The notes below the pieces were generated by a model that was given only the letters and a program-made list of their open reading frames with translations, was not told the DNA's origin and ran no database searches. A program made the position numbers and the translations under genes. DNA of 64,000 nucleotides from Martinezella multihospitum (GTDB lineage: Bacteria > Pseudomonadota > Alphaproteobacteria > Rhizobiales > Rhizobiaceae), in assembly GCF_900094585.1 (NCBI RefSeq), contig NZ_FMAG01000012.1, forward strand, positions 1 through 64,000, written 5' to 3'. Positions 36,992 through 47,191 of this stretch are shown one piece after another; within the stretch, counting starts at the first letter, position 1, and each line of letters opens with the position of its first letter.

Positions 36992-37261
36992 TTCGCTGTC
37001 ATGCCGGCTCGGCGTCAAATCCGGTTGATCGTTACCGGGCCGATCATCGTCGCGCGCCGACAAAGGTTACTTCCGCCCCCATCGATCCGCATTTACCCGG
37101 ACGGTCTCCACCCCTTGCTGTAGCCGATTTTGGCACCGGTTGCATAGCGAGACTCCGTTTAAATGTGGCGGCGTTGTATTTTAGCAAGCATTCCCCAGGA
37201 CTTTCAGCCGCTTGCCGCGACGAAATTAAGGCAAAACCGGCGGCAAGATGCTGCGGTGCAA

Positions 37262-37990
37262 TCAATGCTGCAGAAATGTGGTCAATGCCGGAATGCCGTT
37301 CGTTTCCAGGAAAGTCTTGATGGGAGCGGCGAGCCTGATCGTGCCGCCATCGATGAAGACGGCGTGGTCGGCAAGGCGCCGCACTTCGGCCGGATCATGC
37401 GAGACGATCAGCACCGTGTTGCCGGTTTCGCGGTGCAGGGTTTTCAGGAGTTCGACCATGCCGGAGCGCAGGCCGGGATCGAGGGCGGCGAAGGGTTCGT
37501 CGAGCAAAAGGATCGGCTTGTCGCGTACCAGCGCCCGTGCGAAGGCGGCGCGCTGCCGTTCGCCGCCGGAGAGCGTGCCCGGCTTGCGCGCCTCGAAGTC
37601 AGGCAGTCCGACGCGCGCCAGGGCTTTCGAGACCCTTTGCCGATCCTGCGCCGAGAGCCTCAGCGATGGGCTGATGCCGAGACCGACATTGGTGAAGAGG
37701 TCGAGATGGGCAAAGAGGTTGTTGTCCTGGAAGACGAGCGACACGGGCCGTTCGGCGGGGTGCAGGCCGGTTACGTCTTGTCCGGCAAGCAGAATGTGGC
37801 CCCGATCCGGCGGTTCGAAGCCGGCTAGCAAATTGAGGAAGGTCGATTTTCCTGATCCTGACGGTCCGGCGACGGCGATGATCTTGCCTTGTGGCAAGGT
37901 GCAGTCGAAGTGAAAATCATGGGTGCCGAGGCGCAACTCGACACCGGCCATGGCGATGCCCTGTTCCCTGATGTCATTGCCGTCAGTCAT
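37262..37990 (-). CDS. thiQ: Thiamine ABC transporter ATPase
   Basis: 242 aa. Walker [18 protein letters not shown], Walker [15 protein letters not shown]. Short ATPase without the C-terminal OB domain, as in ThiQ. Start at 37990 ([11 protein letters not shown]) overlaps the end of thiP by 8 bases; ATGs at 38008 and 38038 are alternatives. Last gene of thiBPQ. Confidence 0.9.
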   Translation of the reverse strand: MTDGNDIREQGIAMAGVELRLGTHDFHFDCTLPQGKIIAVAGPSGSGKSTFLNLLAGFEPPDRGHILLAGQDVTGLHPAERPVSLVFQDNNLFAHLDLFTNVGLGISPSLRLSAQDRQRVSKALARVGLPDFEARKPGTLSGGERQRAAFARALVRDKPILLLDEPFAALDPGLRSGMVELLKTLHRETGNTVLIVSHDPAEVRRLADHAVFIDGGTIRLAAPIKTFLETNGIPALTTFLQH

Positions 37991-39626
37991 GTCGCCTGCT
38001 TTCGTCATCGCGTGCGCCCTGGCCGGCCGTGCCGGCAATGGTCAGGAGAAGACATACCAGGCCAAGGATCAAGGCGTATCCATCGGCATCATTGGTGCGG
38101 TAGCTGCCGAGCTTGCTATAGACCAGCCAGGGCAGGGTCATCAGGCTGTCCGAGCCGAAGAGGGCCACGGCGCCGAGATCGCCGAGCGACAGGGCCATGG
38201 CGAAGGAGAGTGCCGTAAAGAGCGGCTTGCGCAAGCCGGGCCAATCGATGAGGCGAAGGCGGGAAATGCCGTGCAGGCCGAGGCTTGCCGCCAGCCGCTC
38301 GGTGCGGCTGACATGGACCGCATAGGCCGGCTCGATGACGCGGATAACGAAGGGCAGCGCCATCAGCGCGTTGATGATAACGATCAGAATGGCGGCGAAG
38401 CGGCTCGGATCGCCCAATGGCCGGAGCGCCAGGAACCAGCCGGTTGCCAGCACGATCGGCGGGACCAGCAGGATGAGCGAGGCGCTTCCGCTCAGTGCGA
38501 GTGCGAAGCCACGCAGGCCGATGGTCTTGCGGCGGTCTGCCGATATCGCTGATCGGGCGCGAATGATCGCAAAGGATATCAGGACGGCCAGAAGCCCGGC
38601 GGCGAGCGCGATCGCCAGGCTGGTGACAACCGCCTGCAGGAAGATCGGCTGGCCAGCGAGCTTGAAGAGATTTGCCTCAAGGCCGGTGACGACGACCGAA
38701 GCGAGCGGCAGGCCGAGAAAGAGCGTGGCGAGCGATAGGAGAAGGGCGTCAACCGCTCTGGCTGCCGGCGCCTGCCCATCGATGCGTCGCAGGGCGCGAC
38801 CGCTGGTCAACCCATGATCGTCGGGGGCGCGAAACAGCGTCATGGCGCCGAGGACGAGGAGCGTGACGACGATTTGCAGCAGCGACAACATGACGGCACG
38901 GCCCGGATCGAAATCGAAGCGCAGCGCCTGATAGATCGCCACTTCCAGCGTCGTCGCAGCCGGACCGCCGCCAAGGATCAGGACCAGTGTGAAGCTGGTG
39001 GCGCAGAGCATGAAGATCAGGCCAGCAATACCGGGAATGAGGCCGCGCAGGACCGGCCATTCGACGAAGCGAAAGACCGAGGCGGGCCGCATGCCTAGCC
39101 CACCGGCCACGAGCCAGTATTCCGCCGGCACGCGCTCCAGCCCGGCAAGCATAAGCCGGCAGGCGAGCGGCATGTTGAAGAAGACATGCGCAAGCAGGAT
39201 GCCGGTAAGACCGTAGATGCTGACGGGCTGCAACAGGCCGAGGGTGGCGAGTGCCTGATTGAGCAGCCCCTGCCGGCCCCATATGCCGAGCAGGCCAAGC
39301 GCGCCAATCAGCACGGGCAGGCCCATCGGCACGGCCATCAGCCGGATCAGCCACAATCGGCCGGGAAAGCGCGGCTGGCGCGCCAGTGCGCGCGCGACCG
39401 GAATGGCGAGCACAACGGAAAGCAGCGTCGAGAGCACTGCCTGCAGCAGCGTGAAGCGCAGGACGCGCAGCAAGTAGGGATCTGTCAGGGGATTGGTGCC
39501 GCCGGATTCGATGCCGGCGGCGAGCAGAACGAGCACAGCGATCCCCACGAAGAGCGCGATGCCGGCGAGGCTGAATGCCCCGCCGGAAATGGCGCGTCTT
39601 CGCTCTGGTGCCGTGAGTATCGTCAA
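37983..39626 (-). CDS. thiP: Thiamine ABC transporter permease
   Basis: 547 aa with two fused permease domains, about 12 helices, each with an EAA loop ([23 protein letters not shown] near 175 is the first, [21 protein letters not shown] near 445 the second; only parts of them listed). This duplicated form is typical for ThiP. Starts 4 bases after the thiB stop. Confidence 0.92.
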   Translation of the reverse strand: MTILTAPERRRAISGGAFSLAGIALFVGIAVLVLLAAGIESGGTNPLTDPYLLRVLRFTLLQAVLSTLLSVVLAIPVARALARQPRFPGRLWLIRLMAVPMGLPVLIGALGLLGIWGRQGLLNQALATLGLLQPVSIYGLTGILLAHVFFNMPLACRLMLAGLERVPAEYWLVAGGLGMRPASVFRFVEWPVLRGLIPGIAGLIFMLCATSFTLVLILGGGPAATTLEVAIYQALRFDFDPGRAVMLSLLQIVVTLLVLGAMTLFRAPDDHGLTSGRALRRIDGQAPAARAVDALLLSLATLFLGLPLASVVVTGLEANLFKLAGQPIFLQAVVTSLAIALAAGLLAVLISFAIIRARSAISADRRKTIGLRGFALALSGSASLILLVPPIVLATGWFLALRPLGDPSRFAAILIVIINALMALPFVIRVIEPAYAVHVSRTERLAASLGLHGISRLRLIDWPGLRKPLFTALSFAMALSLGDLGAVALFGSDSLMTLPWLVYSKLGSYRTNDADGYALILGLVCLLLTIAGTAGQGARDDESRRHD

Positions 39627-39630
39627 GGCA

Positions 39631-40659
39631 TCAGTTGCCGCTGGTGGCGGCCAGCCATTCGTCGATCCAGGCCTTGCGGTTCTTATCGACGTCGGCGGGG
39701 CTCATCAGGAAGGTCTTCGAGGGCACCACGAGCTTGCTGAAGGCGTCCGGCAGCGGCTCCGAAGTCGCCGAGGCCGGCATCATCCAGTTGCTTGTCGGGA
39801 TGATATCCTGGAAGCCGGGCGAGATCATGAACTTCAGGAAGTCGCGCGCAAGCTCCTTGTTCGGCGAGGACTTGATGAGGCCGGCGACCTCGATCTGGAT
39901 GTAATGCCCTTCCGAGAAAGCGGCCGCCTGATAGCGGTCGGTCTTGTCCTCGATCATGTGATAGGCAGGCGATGTCGTATAGGAAAGGACCATCGGCGCT
40001 TCGCCCTTGGTGAAGAGGTCATAGGCTTCCGACCAGCCGGGGGTGACGGTCAGGATGCGGCCCTTGAGCTTTGCCCAGGCATCGGCGGCCTTGTCACCAT
40101 AGATCGACTTGACCCAGAGCAGCAGGCCGAGGCCGGGCGTCGAGGTGCGCGGGTCTTCGATAACGATCTTCTGGGCGGGGTCGCCTTCGACGAGATCCTT
40201 CATGCTTTTCGGCGGGTTCTTGACCGTCTGGCTGTCGTAGATCACGGCGAAATGGCCGTAATCGTAAGGCACGAAGACATCGTCCTTGAAGTTGCCGGGA
40301 ACCTTGAGGGTCGAGGTATCGACGCCGCTGGTGTCGAACAGGCCGGTATCCTTGGCTTCATCGACGAGATTGGTATCGAGGCCGAGAACCACATCGGCCT
40401 TGGTGCCCGTCCCTTCCAGCTTCAGGCGCGAGAGAAGTGCGACGCCATCGGTGACGGCGACGTAGTTGACCGTGCAGCCGCAGGTCTTCTCGAAGGCGGC
40501 CTTGACCTTGGCGCCCGGACCCCAGTCGGCGGTGAAGCTTTCATAGGTGTAGATGGTGAGCGTCTTGTCGGCTGCAGCGGCAGGCTGCGCGACGAAGAAC
40601 GTCGTTCCGGCGGCAAGGGCCAGGCCGGCGAAGAATGACAATAGCGAACGGTGTTGCAT
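39631..40659 (-). CDS. thiB: Thiamine/TPP-binding periplasmic protein
   Basis: 342 aa. Signal peptide ending QPAAAADK (cleavage near 29/30). Type II binding-protein fold; family features LTIYTYESF at the mature N-terminus and [20 protein letters not shown] in the ligand region. Binds thiamine, thiamine monophosphate or TPP for ThiPQ. AAGGAGG lies 8 bases upstream of the ATG. Expression is gated by the TPP riboswitch directly upstream. Confidence 0.93.
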   Translation of the reverse strand: MQHRSLLSFFAGLALAAGTTFFVAQPAAAADKTLTIYTYESFTADWGPGAKVKAAFEKTCGCTVNYVAVTDGVALLSRLKLEGTGTKADVVLGLDTNLVDEAKDTGLFDTSGVDTSTLKVPGNFKDDVFVPYDYGHFAVIYDSQTVKNPPKSMKDLVEGDPAQKIVIEDPRTSTPGLGLLLWVKSIYGDKAADAWAKLKGRILTVTPGWSEAYDLFTKGEAPMVLSYTTSPAYHMIEDKTDRYQAAAFSEGHYIQIEVAGLIKSSPNKELARDFLKFMISPGFQDIIPTSNWMMPASATSEPLPDAFSKLVVPSKTFLMSPADVDKNRKAWIDEWLAATSGN

Positions 40660-40724
40660 GACAGCGCCTCCTTTTTTGGTTTCGTCTTGAAGGGGAAAAG
40701 GGCGCTATGATTTCGTCACGCGTC

Positions 40725-40820
40725 TAATCCCTCCGCCGGTGTTAGCCGGATCAGGTTCCGCGGGTTGGCCGGTGAAAGCCTCTCAGCCAGATGTTCAAAA
40801 GAACACAGGGCACCCCGTTA
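40725..40820 (-). ncRNA. TPP riboswitch (THI element)
   Basis: Minus strand shows the full consensus: ACGGGGTGCC at the 5' side, GGCTGAGAGG (pyrimidine-sensor helix), then AACCCGCGGAACCTGATCCG and GGCTAACACCGGCGGAGGGA. It ends 65 bases before thiB. Binding of TPP is expected to repress thiBPQ, probably by hiding the thiB ribosome site, since no terminator lies in between. Confidence 0.97.
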
Positions 40821-40898
40821 GAGCGTCGGCAGATTTAGCCTTGTGACGAAGGGATGACAAGGGAAATGATTCCCTTGTCGATTGCAGGCGGAGGGAGG

Positions 40899-42440
40899 TT
40901 ACTCGGCCGCATGCGCGGCCGCTGTCGTGCTGTTGTCGAATTTCTTCGCGGCACCCGGAAGCTGCACGTTCCTCAGCGTCAGCGCGGTCAAAAGGCCAAG
41001 CAGGCAGATGCCGGCGGCCGTCATGAACAGCGGGCTGAAGGCGCTCGCATAGGCATTGGCGACCGCTTCGCGGGTGGCGTCGGGCAAGGCTGCCATCATC
41101 TTCGGCGTCAGCTGCTCGATATCGGATACGCCTGATATGGAGATTCCGACATTGCCGAGCTTGGCGGCGATGATGGCGCCGTAGACGGAAATGGCGATCG
41201 AGGCGCCGCCCATGCGCGAAAGCGTGACGGCGCCGGTTGCTGCACCGACGTCACGGGCAGCTGCTGCGTTCTGTACCCCGATAACAGGCACCTGCTGCGC
41301 AAGACCGATGCCGATGCCATGCAGCAGCATCAGGCCGCCGATGACGACGATGGGCGTGCCGGCTGGCAGGAAGGCAAGCGCGCCGAATGCGATGGCGCTG
41401 CAGGCAGCACTTGCGACGGCGAAGGGCTTGTAGCGGCCCCTCGCGGCGATCAGCCGGCCGGCGGAGAGCGAACCGCAGACGATGCCGCCGGTCAGGAGAA
41501 TGAACAGCAGCCCGGCCATCGAGGGCGAAAGGCCCGTCGTCGTCTGCAGGAAGAGCGCGAAATAATTCACCATGCCGATGGCAACGGCACCGCTGGTGAT
41601 CGAGATGATCAGCAGAAGGCCGAATGTCGGATTGCGAAACAGCGTCATCGGCACGATGGGCTCTGGTGCGCGGCGCTCGATGAAAACCCAGGCGATGGCA
41701 CAGATCACGCCGAAAGCGATGATGCCGAGGCATTGCGGCGACAGCAGCGATCCGAAAAGCTCCGTACCGTCGGCGGCAAGCACGATGCTCGTCGTCGTCA
41801 GCGCAAGAACGATCGCGCCGGCATAGTCGATCTTCGGGCGTCGGGCCGGTTTGCGATAGGGAAGCATGGTGGCAAGGCCGGCCAGTACGATAAAGCCGAT
41901 CGGCACATTGACGAGGAAGATCGAGCGCCAGCCGAAGAGATCGCTCATCGTGCCGCCGAGAACGGGGCCGATGGCGCCGGAAGCCATGAGCACGAGGCTC
42001 GAATAGCTCTGGTAGCGGGCGCGTTCGCGCGGTTCGAAGAGGTCGGCGTTGACGGCGAAGATCGACACGAGGATGCCGCCGCCGCCGAGGCCCTGAAGGA
42101 CGCGGGCGGCGATCAGCGTATCCATCGAGACGGCAAGGCCGCAGACGGCGGAGCCGATCGTGAAGATGGCGATCGCCGTCATCATCACATATTTGCGGCC
42201 GAAGAGATCGCCGAGCTTGCCGTAGACGGGCATGACGGCGGAGAGCGAGAGAAGATAGGCCGAGCCGATCCAGCCGAAGCGCTCCAGATGCCCGAACTCG
42301 CCGACGATCGTCGGCAGTGCCGTCGAGACGATCTGGTTGTCGAGCGTTGCCATGAACATGGCGGTCATCAGAAACAGGAAGAGGATAAGCCGCCGCTTAT
42401 GATCCGCCACGAGCGGCGTGAAGGTTGTCTGCATGTCCAT
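40899..42440 (-). CDS. MFS multidrug efflux transporter (DHA2/EmrB-like, 14 helices)
   Basis: 513 aa. Motif A GKLGDLFGRKYVMM, and ATLDNQIVSTALPTI in helix 1, mark the DHA2 drug:H+ antiporters. Start at 42440 (MDMQTTF); the open frame upstream to 42629 runs into the divergent marR gene and is not real. Most likely repressed by the MarR protein encoded divergently. Confidence 0.85.
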   Translation of the reverse strand: MDMQTTFTPLVADHKRRLILFLFLMTAMFMATLDNQIVSTALPTIVGEFGHLERFGWIGSAYLLSLSAVMPVYGKLGDLFGRKYVMMTAIAIFTIGSAVCGLAVSMDTLIAARVLQGLGGGGILVSIFAVNADLFEPRERARYQSYSSLVLMASGAIGPVLGGTMSDLFGWRSIFLVNVPIGFIVLAGLATMLPYRKPARRPKIDYAGAIVLALTTTSIVLAADGTELFGSLLSPQCLGIIAFGVICAIAWVFIERRAPEPIVPMTLFRNPTFGLLLIISITSGAVAIGMVNYFALFLQTTTGLSPSMAGLLFILLTGGIVCGSLSAGRLIAARGRYKPFAVASAACSAIAFGALAFLPAGTPIVVIGGLMLLHGIGIGLAQQVPVIGVQNAAAARDVGAATGAVTLSRMGGASIAISVYGAIIAAKLGNVGISISGVSDIEQLTPKMMAALPDATREAVANAYASAFSPLFMTAAGICLLGLLTALTLRNVQLPGAAKKFDNSTTAAAHAAE

Positions 42441-42516
42441 GGGGCAGGAAATCCGAGCTTGGCCGAAACGCTGCGCGGTCGATCGAATGCGCGGGACGCC
42501 CCGGTTTTCATAGTTG

Positions 42517-42553
42517 AGATATATGTGCCAATAGCATATAATTGTCAATGACA
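42517..42553. promoter_or_regulatory. Palindromes between MFS and marR genes
   Basis: ATATATG-TGCCAATA-GCATATA (42519-42538) is an imperfect inverted repeat, and TGTCAATGACA (42543-42553) is a perfect 11-base palindrome. Both lie in the shared upstream region of 167 bases and are good operator candidates for the MarR repressor. Confidence 0.5.
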
Positions 42554-42607
42554 GGTGAATGCTGTTTGCATGTTTTATTTGTTTTCTGCCTCTGATATGG
42601 TGGAAAG

Positions 42608-43135
42608 ATGACATCTGCGACGAATACACGTGAAATTGAAGCCCAGGCCCTGACCGACGACGAGAATCTCCTGCGCATCGGCCATGCGATGACGCGCATG
42701 CGTCTGCTGACGGGCCGCCGCATGATCGGCAGGCTTGCCATCCAGAGCGTGGCGCCGGGTCTCGAGCTGTCGCATCTCGACGTGCTCGATGTCGTCAGGC
42801 GGGCGGAGGCAACGGGTGAAGTCACGGTCGGCACGATTGCCGAGATGCTGCGTATCGACCCGTCGCGGGCAAGCCGCATCGTTGCCGACATGGTGACGCG
42901 CGGCGTGTTGCGGCGCAAGGCATCGCAGGCGGATGCGCGTCGCATCGTCGTGGTGCTCACCGCGCTCGGCCAAAGATTGCTGTCGGAAATCCAGGCGCAG
43001 AAATATTCCGTCATCGGCAGCATTTTTGCCGATTGGACGCCGGAGGAGATCGAGAGCTTCTCGCTGCTGTTCGACCGTTATGTCAGCGGCTACGAGCAGG
43101 TTTTCCAGGCGCGCATCAAGGAAACGGACGACTGA
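42608..43135 (+). CDS. MarR-family regulator
   Basis: 175 aa winged-helix protein. Recognition region VGTIAEMLRIDPSRASRIVADMVTRG (about 78-100), wing RRKASQADARRIVVVLT. It is divergent from a drug exporter, the usual layout of MarR-type autoregulated efflux control. Ligand unknown. Confidence 0.85.
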   Translation: MTSATNTREIEAQALTDDENLLRIGHAMTRMRLLTGRRMIGRLAIQSVAPGLELSHLDVLDVVRRAEATGEVTVGTIAEMLRIDPSRASRIVADMVTRGVLRRKASQADARRIVVVLTALGQRLLSEIQAQKYSVIGSIFADWTPEEIESFSLLFDRYVSGYEQVFQARIKETDD

Positions 43136-43207
43136 GCCGCCGTCGCAGCCGTTCTTGCCCATGGTACTCTTCCCTAGGGATATGACTTTGCGCTATGGGC
43201 ATGCCTC

Positions 43208-43861
43208 ATGAGCCAGTCCACCACCTTCACCATCTTGCTTGGCGGCGAGCTCCGTCTGACGGAGCGGTTGCGCGCTGCGGTTTCCGGCAGTCGTTTCATC
43301 GCGGCCGATGGCGGCATGCGCCATGCAATCGCGCTTGGTGTGAAGCCTGAACTGTGGGTCGGCGATTTCGATTCCACACCTGCAGATTTGCAGGCCGCCT
43401 TCCCCAATGTGCCCAGGCAGCCCTATCCGGCAGCGAAAGCGGCGACTGATGGCGAGATCGCCGTCTCGGAAGCGATCGATCGCGGTGCCAAAAGACTGAT
43501 CCTGGCGGGTGCCATGGGCGGCGAACGCTCCGATCATGCGATCCAGCACCTGCTTTATGGCGTGCATCTCGCCGAAAAGGGCCTCGATGTCTTGCTGACT
43601 TCCGGTGACGAGGAGGCGGTGCCGCTTCCGCCCGGCGATCTGACGCTGGCGCTGCCGGCCGGTTCGCTGTTCTCCGTTCTCGGGTTCAGCGATCTGACGG
43701 GCCTGTTCATCGATAATGCCCGATACCCCTTGCGCGATTTCCATTTGTCCTTCGGTGGATCGCGCACCATTTCCAACGTGGCGGAAGGCGATGTGCGCTT
43801 CTCGCTCGGCAGCGGCAGGGCGATCGTCCTTGCCCGCCCTTATGACCTTTCCGGAGTCTGA
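43208..43861 (+). CDS. thiN: Thiamine pyrophosphokinase
   Basis: 217 aa. ADGGMRHAIALGVKPELWVGDFDST (about 33-57; only key parts matter: DGG and GDFDS bind ATP/Mg and thiamine), KAATDGEIAV, and GAMGGERSDHAIQHL. Makes TPP from thiamine and ATP. The transporter thiBPQ lies 2.5 kb away on the other strand, so uptake and activation are encoded close together. The ABC-F gene follows 2 bases after the stop. Confidence 0.92.
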   Translation: MSQSTTFTILLGGELRLTERLRAAVSGSRFIAADGGMRHAIALGVKPELWVGDFDSTPADLQAAFPNVPRQPYPAAKAATDGEIAVSEAIDRGAKRLILAGAMGGERSDHAIQHLLYGVHLAEKGLDVLLTSGDEEAVPLPPGDLTLALPAGSLFSVLGFSDLTGLFIDNARYPLRDFHLSFGGSRTISNVAEGDVRFSLGSGRAIVLARPYDLSGV

Positions 43862-43863
43862 TC

Positions 43864-45693
43864 TTGGCCCCTCCCATTCTGAAACTCGACGACATCTTCC
43901 TGAGCTTTGGCGGTGCGCCCTTGCTCTCCGGTGCCGGCCTGCAGGTGGAGCCGGGCGACAAGATCTGCCTTGTCGGCCGCAACGGCTCTGGTAAGTCGAC
44001 GCTCTTGAAGATCGCCGCCGGTCTCGTCGAGGCGCAATCGGGCGAAGTGTTCCGCCACCCGTCGTCGACCGTGCGTTATCTCGAGCAGGCGCCGGATTTT
44101 GCCGGTTACAAGACGGTTGCCGCCTATGCCGAAGCCGGCCTCGGGCCTGGCGACGATCCCTATCGCGTTACCTATCTCCTTTCCCATCTCGGCCTGACCG
44201 GCGAGGAAGATCCGAAGAATCTTTCCGGCGGCGAGGCGCGTCGCGCGGCTCTCGCCCGCGTCATGGCGCCGGAGCCGGATATTCTGCTGCTCGACGAGCC
44301 GACGAACCATCTGGACCTGCCGACCATCGAATGGCTGGAAGGCGAGTTGCAGAAGAGCCGCAGCGCGCTGGTGCTGATCTCGCACGACCGACGTTTTTTG
44401 GAGAAGGTCTCGACCGCGACCGTCTGGCTCGATCGCGGTACCTCGCGCCGGCTGGACAGAGGATTCGCCCATTTCGAAGCCTGGCGCGATCAGGTGCTGG
44501 AAGCCGAAGAGCTGGAGCAGCACAAGCTCGGCAAGCAGATCGAGCGCGAAGAGCACTGGCTGCGCTACGGCGTAACGGCCCGGCGCAAGCGCAACATGCG
44601 CCGGCTCGGCGAATTGCAGGACATGCGCTCGCGCTATCGCGGTCACAAAGGTGCTTTGGGCACGGTGCAGGCGGCTGCTTCCGATGCGCAGGAAAGCGGC
44701 AAGCTGGTGATCGAGGCGGACAAGATCACCAAGACCTATAATGATCGTACCATCGTCGCGCCGTTCTCGATCCGCGTGCATCGTGGCGATTGCATTGGTC
44801 TCGTCGGCCCGAACGGCGCCGGCAAGACGACACTTCTGAAGATGCTGACCGGCCAGCTGGAGCCGGATAGTGGCACGGTGAAGCTCGGCACCAATCTGGA
44901 GATCGCCACGCTCGACCAGAAGCGCGAGGAGCTGAACCCGGAAGATACGCTCGCCAACTATCTGACTGACGGTCGCGGCGAGAACCTGCTCGTCAACGGC
45001 GAGCAGCGGCATGTGACCGGCTACATGAAGGAATTCCTGTTCCAGCCGGAGCAGGCGCGCACGCCGATCAAGAATCTTTCCGGCGGCGAGCGTGCCCGGC
45101 TGATGCTGGCGCGCATCCTGTCGCGGCCGACCAATCTCCTGATCCTCGACGAACCGACGAACGATCTCGATATCGAGACGCTCGACCTGCTGCAGGAAAT
45201 CGTCTCCGGTTTTTCCGGCACGGTCATCCTCGTCAGCCATGACCGTGACTTTCTCGACCGCACCGTGACCTCAACGATTGCGCCCGCCGATCCGGAAGAG
45301 CCTGATGGGCGCTGGATCGAATACGCCGGCGGCTATTCCGACATGCTCGCCCAGCGCAAGGGGGCGATCGAGGAGCGCAAGCGGGCGGAGAAGGCAGCTG
45401 AAAAGCCGAAATCGGCCGAAGCCGCTGCGTCGACTGCAGATACCTCGAAGGGTAAAGGCAAGCTTTCCTACAAGCAGAAATTCGCGCTCGAAAATCTGCC
45501 GAAGGAAATGGCGAAGGCTGAAGCCGAGATTGCTGCCCGTGAAAAGAAGATGGCCGATCCGAACCTCTTTTCCAAGGATGCCGCTACGTTCAACCGTCTT
45601 GCGGCGGAGATGGAAAAGCTACGCGAAAGCCTGACCAAGATGGAAGAGGAATGGCTGGAGCTCGAAATGCTGCGCGAGGAGCTGGAGGGCTAA
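43864..45693 (+). CDS. ABC-F family ATPase (Uup-like)
   Basis: 609 aa soluble protein with two ABC cassettes: GRNGSGKST / LSGGEARRAAL / LLLDEPTNHLD and GPNGAGKTT / LSGGERARLML / LILDEPTNDLD. An interdomain linker is present (about 210-260), and a Lys/Glu-rich coiled-coil C-terminus (about 505-609) marks the Uup type. ABC-F proteins act on the ribosome or on DNA branch structures, not in transport. TTG start at 43864, 2 bases after thiN, so co-transcribed. Confidence 0.88.
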   Translation: MAPPILKLDDIFLSFGGAPLLSGAGLQVEPGDKICLVGRNGSGKSTLLKIAAGLVEAQSGEVFRHPSSTVRYLEQAPDFAGYKTVAAYAEAGLGPGDDPYRVTYLLSHLGLTGEEDPKNLSGGEARRAALARVMAPEPDILLLDEPTNHLDLPTIEWLEGELQKSRSALVLISHDRRFLEKVSTATVWLDRGTSRRLDRGFAHFEAWRDQVLEAEELEQHKLGKQIEREEHWLRYGVTARRKRNMRRLGELQDMRSRYRGHKGALGTVQAAASDAQESGKLVIEADKITKTYNDRTIVAPFSIRVHRGDCIGLVGPNGAGKTTLLKMLTGQLEPDSGTVKLGTNLEIATLDQKREELNPEDTLANYLTDGRGENLLVNGEQRHVTGYMKEFLFQPEQARTPIKNLSGGERARLMLARILSRPTNLLILDEPTNDLDIETLDLLQEIVSGFSGTVILVSHDRDFLDRTVTSTIAPADPEEPDGRWIEYAGGYSDMLAQRKGAIEERKRAEKAAEKPKSAEAAASTADTSKGKGKLSYKQKFALENLPKEMAKAEAEIAAREKKMADPNLFSKDAATFNRLAAEMEKLRESLTKMEEEWLELEMLREELEG

Positions 45694-46009
45694 GGCTCGT
45701 ATCTGCTCATCCTATGCGCGTCTTTACTATGCAGTAAAAACAATCGGTTGCGCTCGGTCGCAGCCGGCTCATTCCCTGTTGTCGAATCCGATAAACCGTT
45801 TATACATTAACGCATGCTGCCGGACGACGAGCCGGTTGATACCCCCGGGCCGACGCGGCCCGTGGCGCATGTTGGGGAAGTCCGAAGTGACCTGATTGGA
45901 TTGCGCCTGATGGCGACAGGTCCTTCGTGGAAAGTTGCAGACAAATTTCGTGAGCGCTTACCGTGATGACGGCGCTTGATGCCGCATGCGGTTTTTCGAG
46001 GGGGGCTTC
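45694..46009. other. Region upstream of the RND pump
   Basis: 316 bases without a supported gene. The GAGGGGGGC site just before 46010 is the only clear signal. No regulator gene is adjacent, and no promoter could be assigned with confidence. Confidence 0.4.
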
Positions 46010-47191
46010 ATGCCGATGCTGCCGCGTGCCGTTTTGTTAAGCTGTGCTATTGCCGTTTTCTCAAGCGCTCAAGCGCTCGCCCAAGGTGCTCCGTCGGCCC
46101 CGCCCGTCACGGTCGCCAAGCCTGTCATTCGCGATGTCGTCGACAGCGATGAATTCATCGGGCGCTTCCAGGCGGTCGATGAAGTTTCCGTCCGCTCGCG
46201 GGTGGGTGGCTACCTGCAAGAAGTGCATTTCAAGGATGGCGCCATGGTCAAGCAGGGCGACCTGCTTTTCGTCATCGACCAGCGGCCATTCGTGACCGCG
46301 CTGAACGAATCGACGGCCTCGCTCGAAGTGGCAAACTCATCACTCACGCTTGCCGATGCGCAATTCAAGCGCGCGCAATCGCTGTCGACAACAGGCAGCC
46401 AGTCGGCGTCGACCCTCGATGATCGCCGCCGCGATCTCGTCTCCGCCGAGGCGAATGTGCGCGGCGCGCAGGCGGCCGTCGACCGTGCCAATCTCGACAT
46501 GGATTTCACCAAGATTACCGCGCCGCTCAGTGGCCGCATCGACCGGCGGCTGATCTCCGTCGGCAATCTCGTGCAGGCCGACCAAACCGTTCTGACGACC
46601 ATCGTCTCGCTCGATCCCATCGATTTCTATTTCGACGTCGACGAGCGCCGGCTGCTCTCCTATGCCGACGAGGCCCGCAAGAACGGGAGCGCCCTGCAGC
46701 AGGGCGGCGGCGGGCTCGATGTGACCGTGACCATTGCCGATTCCCGTCAGAAGCCGTTCAAGGGCAAGCTCGATTTTGCCGAAAACCGCGTCGACAACGA
46801 AACCGGTACGATCCGCGTCCGTGCCAGCTTCCCCAATCCCGATTTCATCCTGCAGCCCGGCCTGTTCGGGCGCGTTCAGGTGCAAGGGTCCAACAGCTAC
46901 AAGGCGATCCTTGTTCCCGATGAGGCCATCGGTTCCGACCAGAACCAGCGTGTCGTCTATACCGTCGATACCGCCGGCAACATCACGCCGAAGTCCGTCC
47001 GCCTCGGGCCGAAGCTTTATGGCTATCGTGTCATCCGCGACGGCATGACCGGCGACGAGACCATCGTCGTCAACGGGCTGATGCGCATTCGGCCCGGCGT
47101 CAAGGTGACGCCGCAGCTGATCGAGCTGCCGCAGCAGGCGACGAATGACGAGCCGCCGGCTCAGGCCGATGCACAGGGGACGAGCCAATGA
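46010..47191 (+). CDS. RND efflux periplasmic adaptor
   Basis: 393 aa membrane-fusion protein. Signal peptide up to ALAQ; lipoyl/barrel-sandwich halves (VRSRVGGYLQEVHFKDGAMV and the matching FTKITAPLSGRIDRRLISVG), a helical hairpin between them (about 100-165), then beta-barrel. Bridges the inner-membrane pump to an outer-membrane TolC-type channel. ATG at 46010 follows GAGGGGGGC; an ATG at 45986 lacks a ribosome site. Confidence 0.9.
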   Translation: MPMLPRAVLLSCAIAVFSSAQALAQGAPSAPPVTVAKPVIRDVVDSDEFIGRFQAVDEVSVRSRVGGYLQEVHFKDGAMVKQGDLLFVIDQRPFVTALNESTASLEVANSSLTLADAQFKRAQSLSTTGSQSASTLDDRRRDLVSAEANVRGAQAAVDRANLDMDFTKITAPLSGRIDRRLISVGNLVQADQTVLTTIVSLDPIDFYFDVDERRLLSYADEARKNGSALQQGGGGLDVTVTIADSRQKPFKGKLDFAENRVDNETGTIRVRASFPNPDFILQPGLFGRVQVQGSNSYKAILVPDEAIGSDQNQRVVYTVDTAGNITPKSVRLGPKLYGYRVIRDGMTGDETIVVNGLMRIRPGVKVTPQLIELPQQATNDEPPAQADAQGTSQ

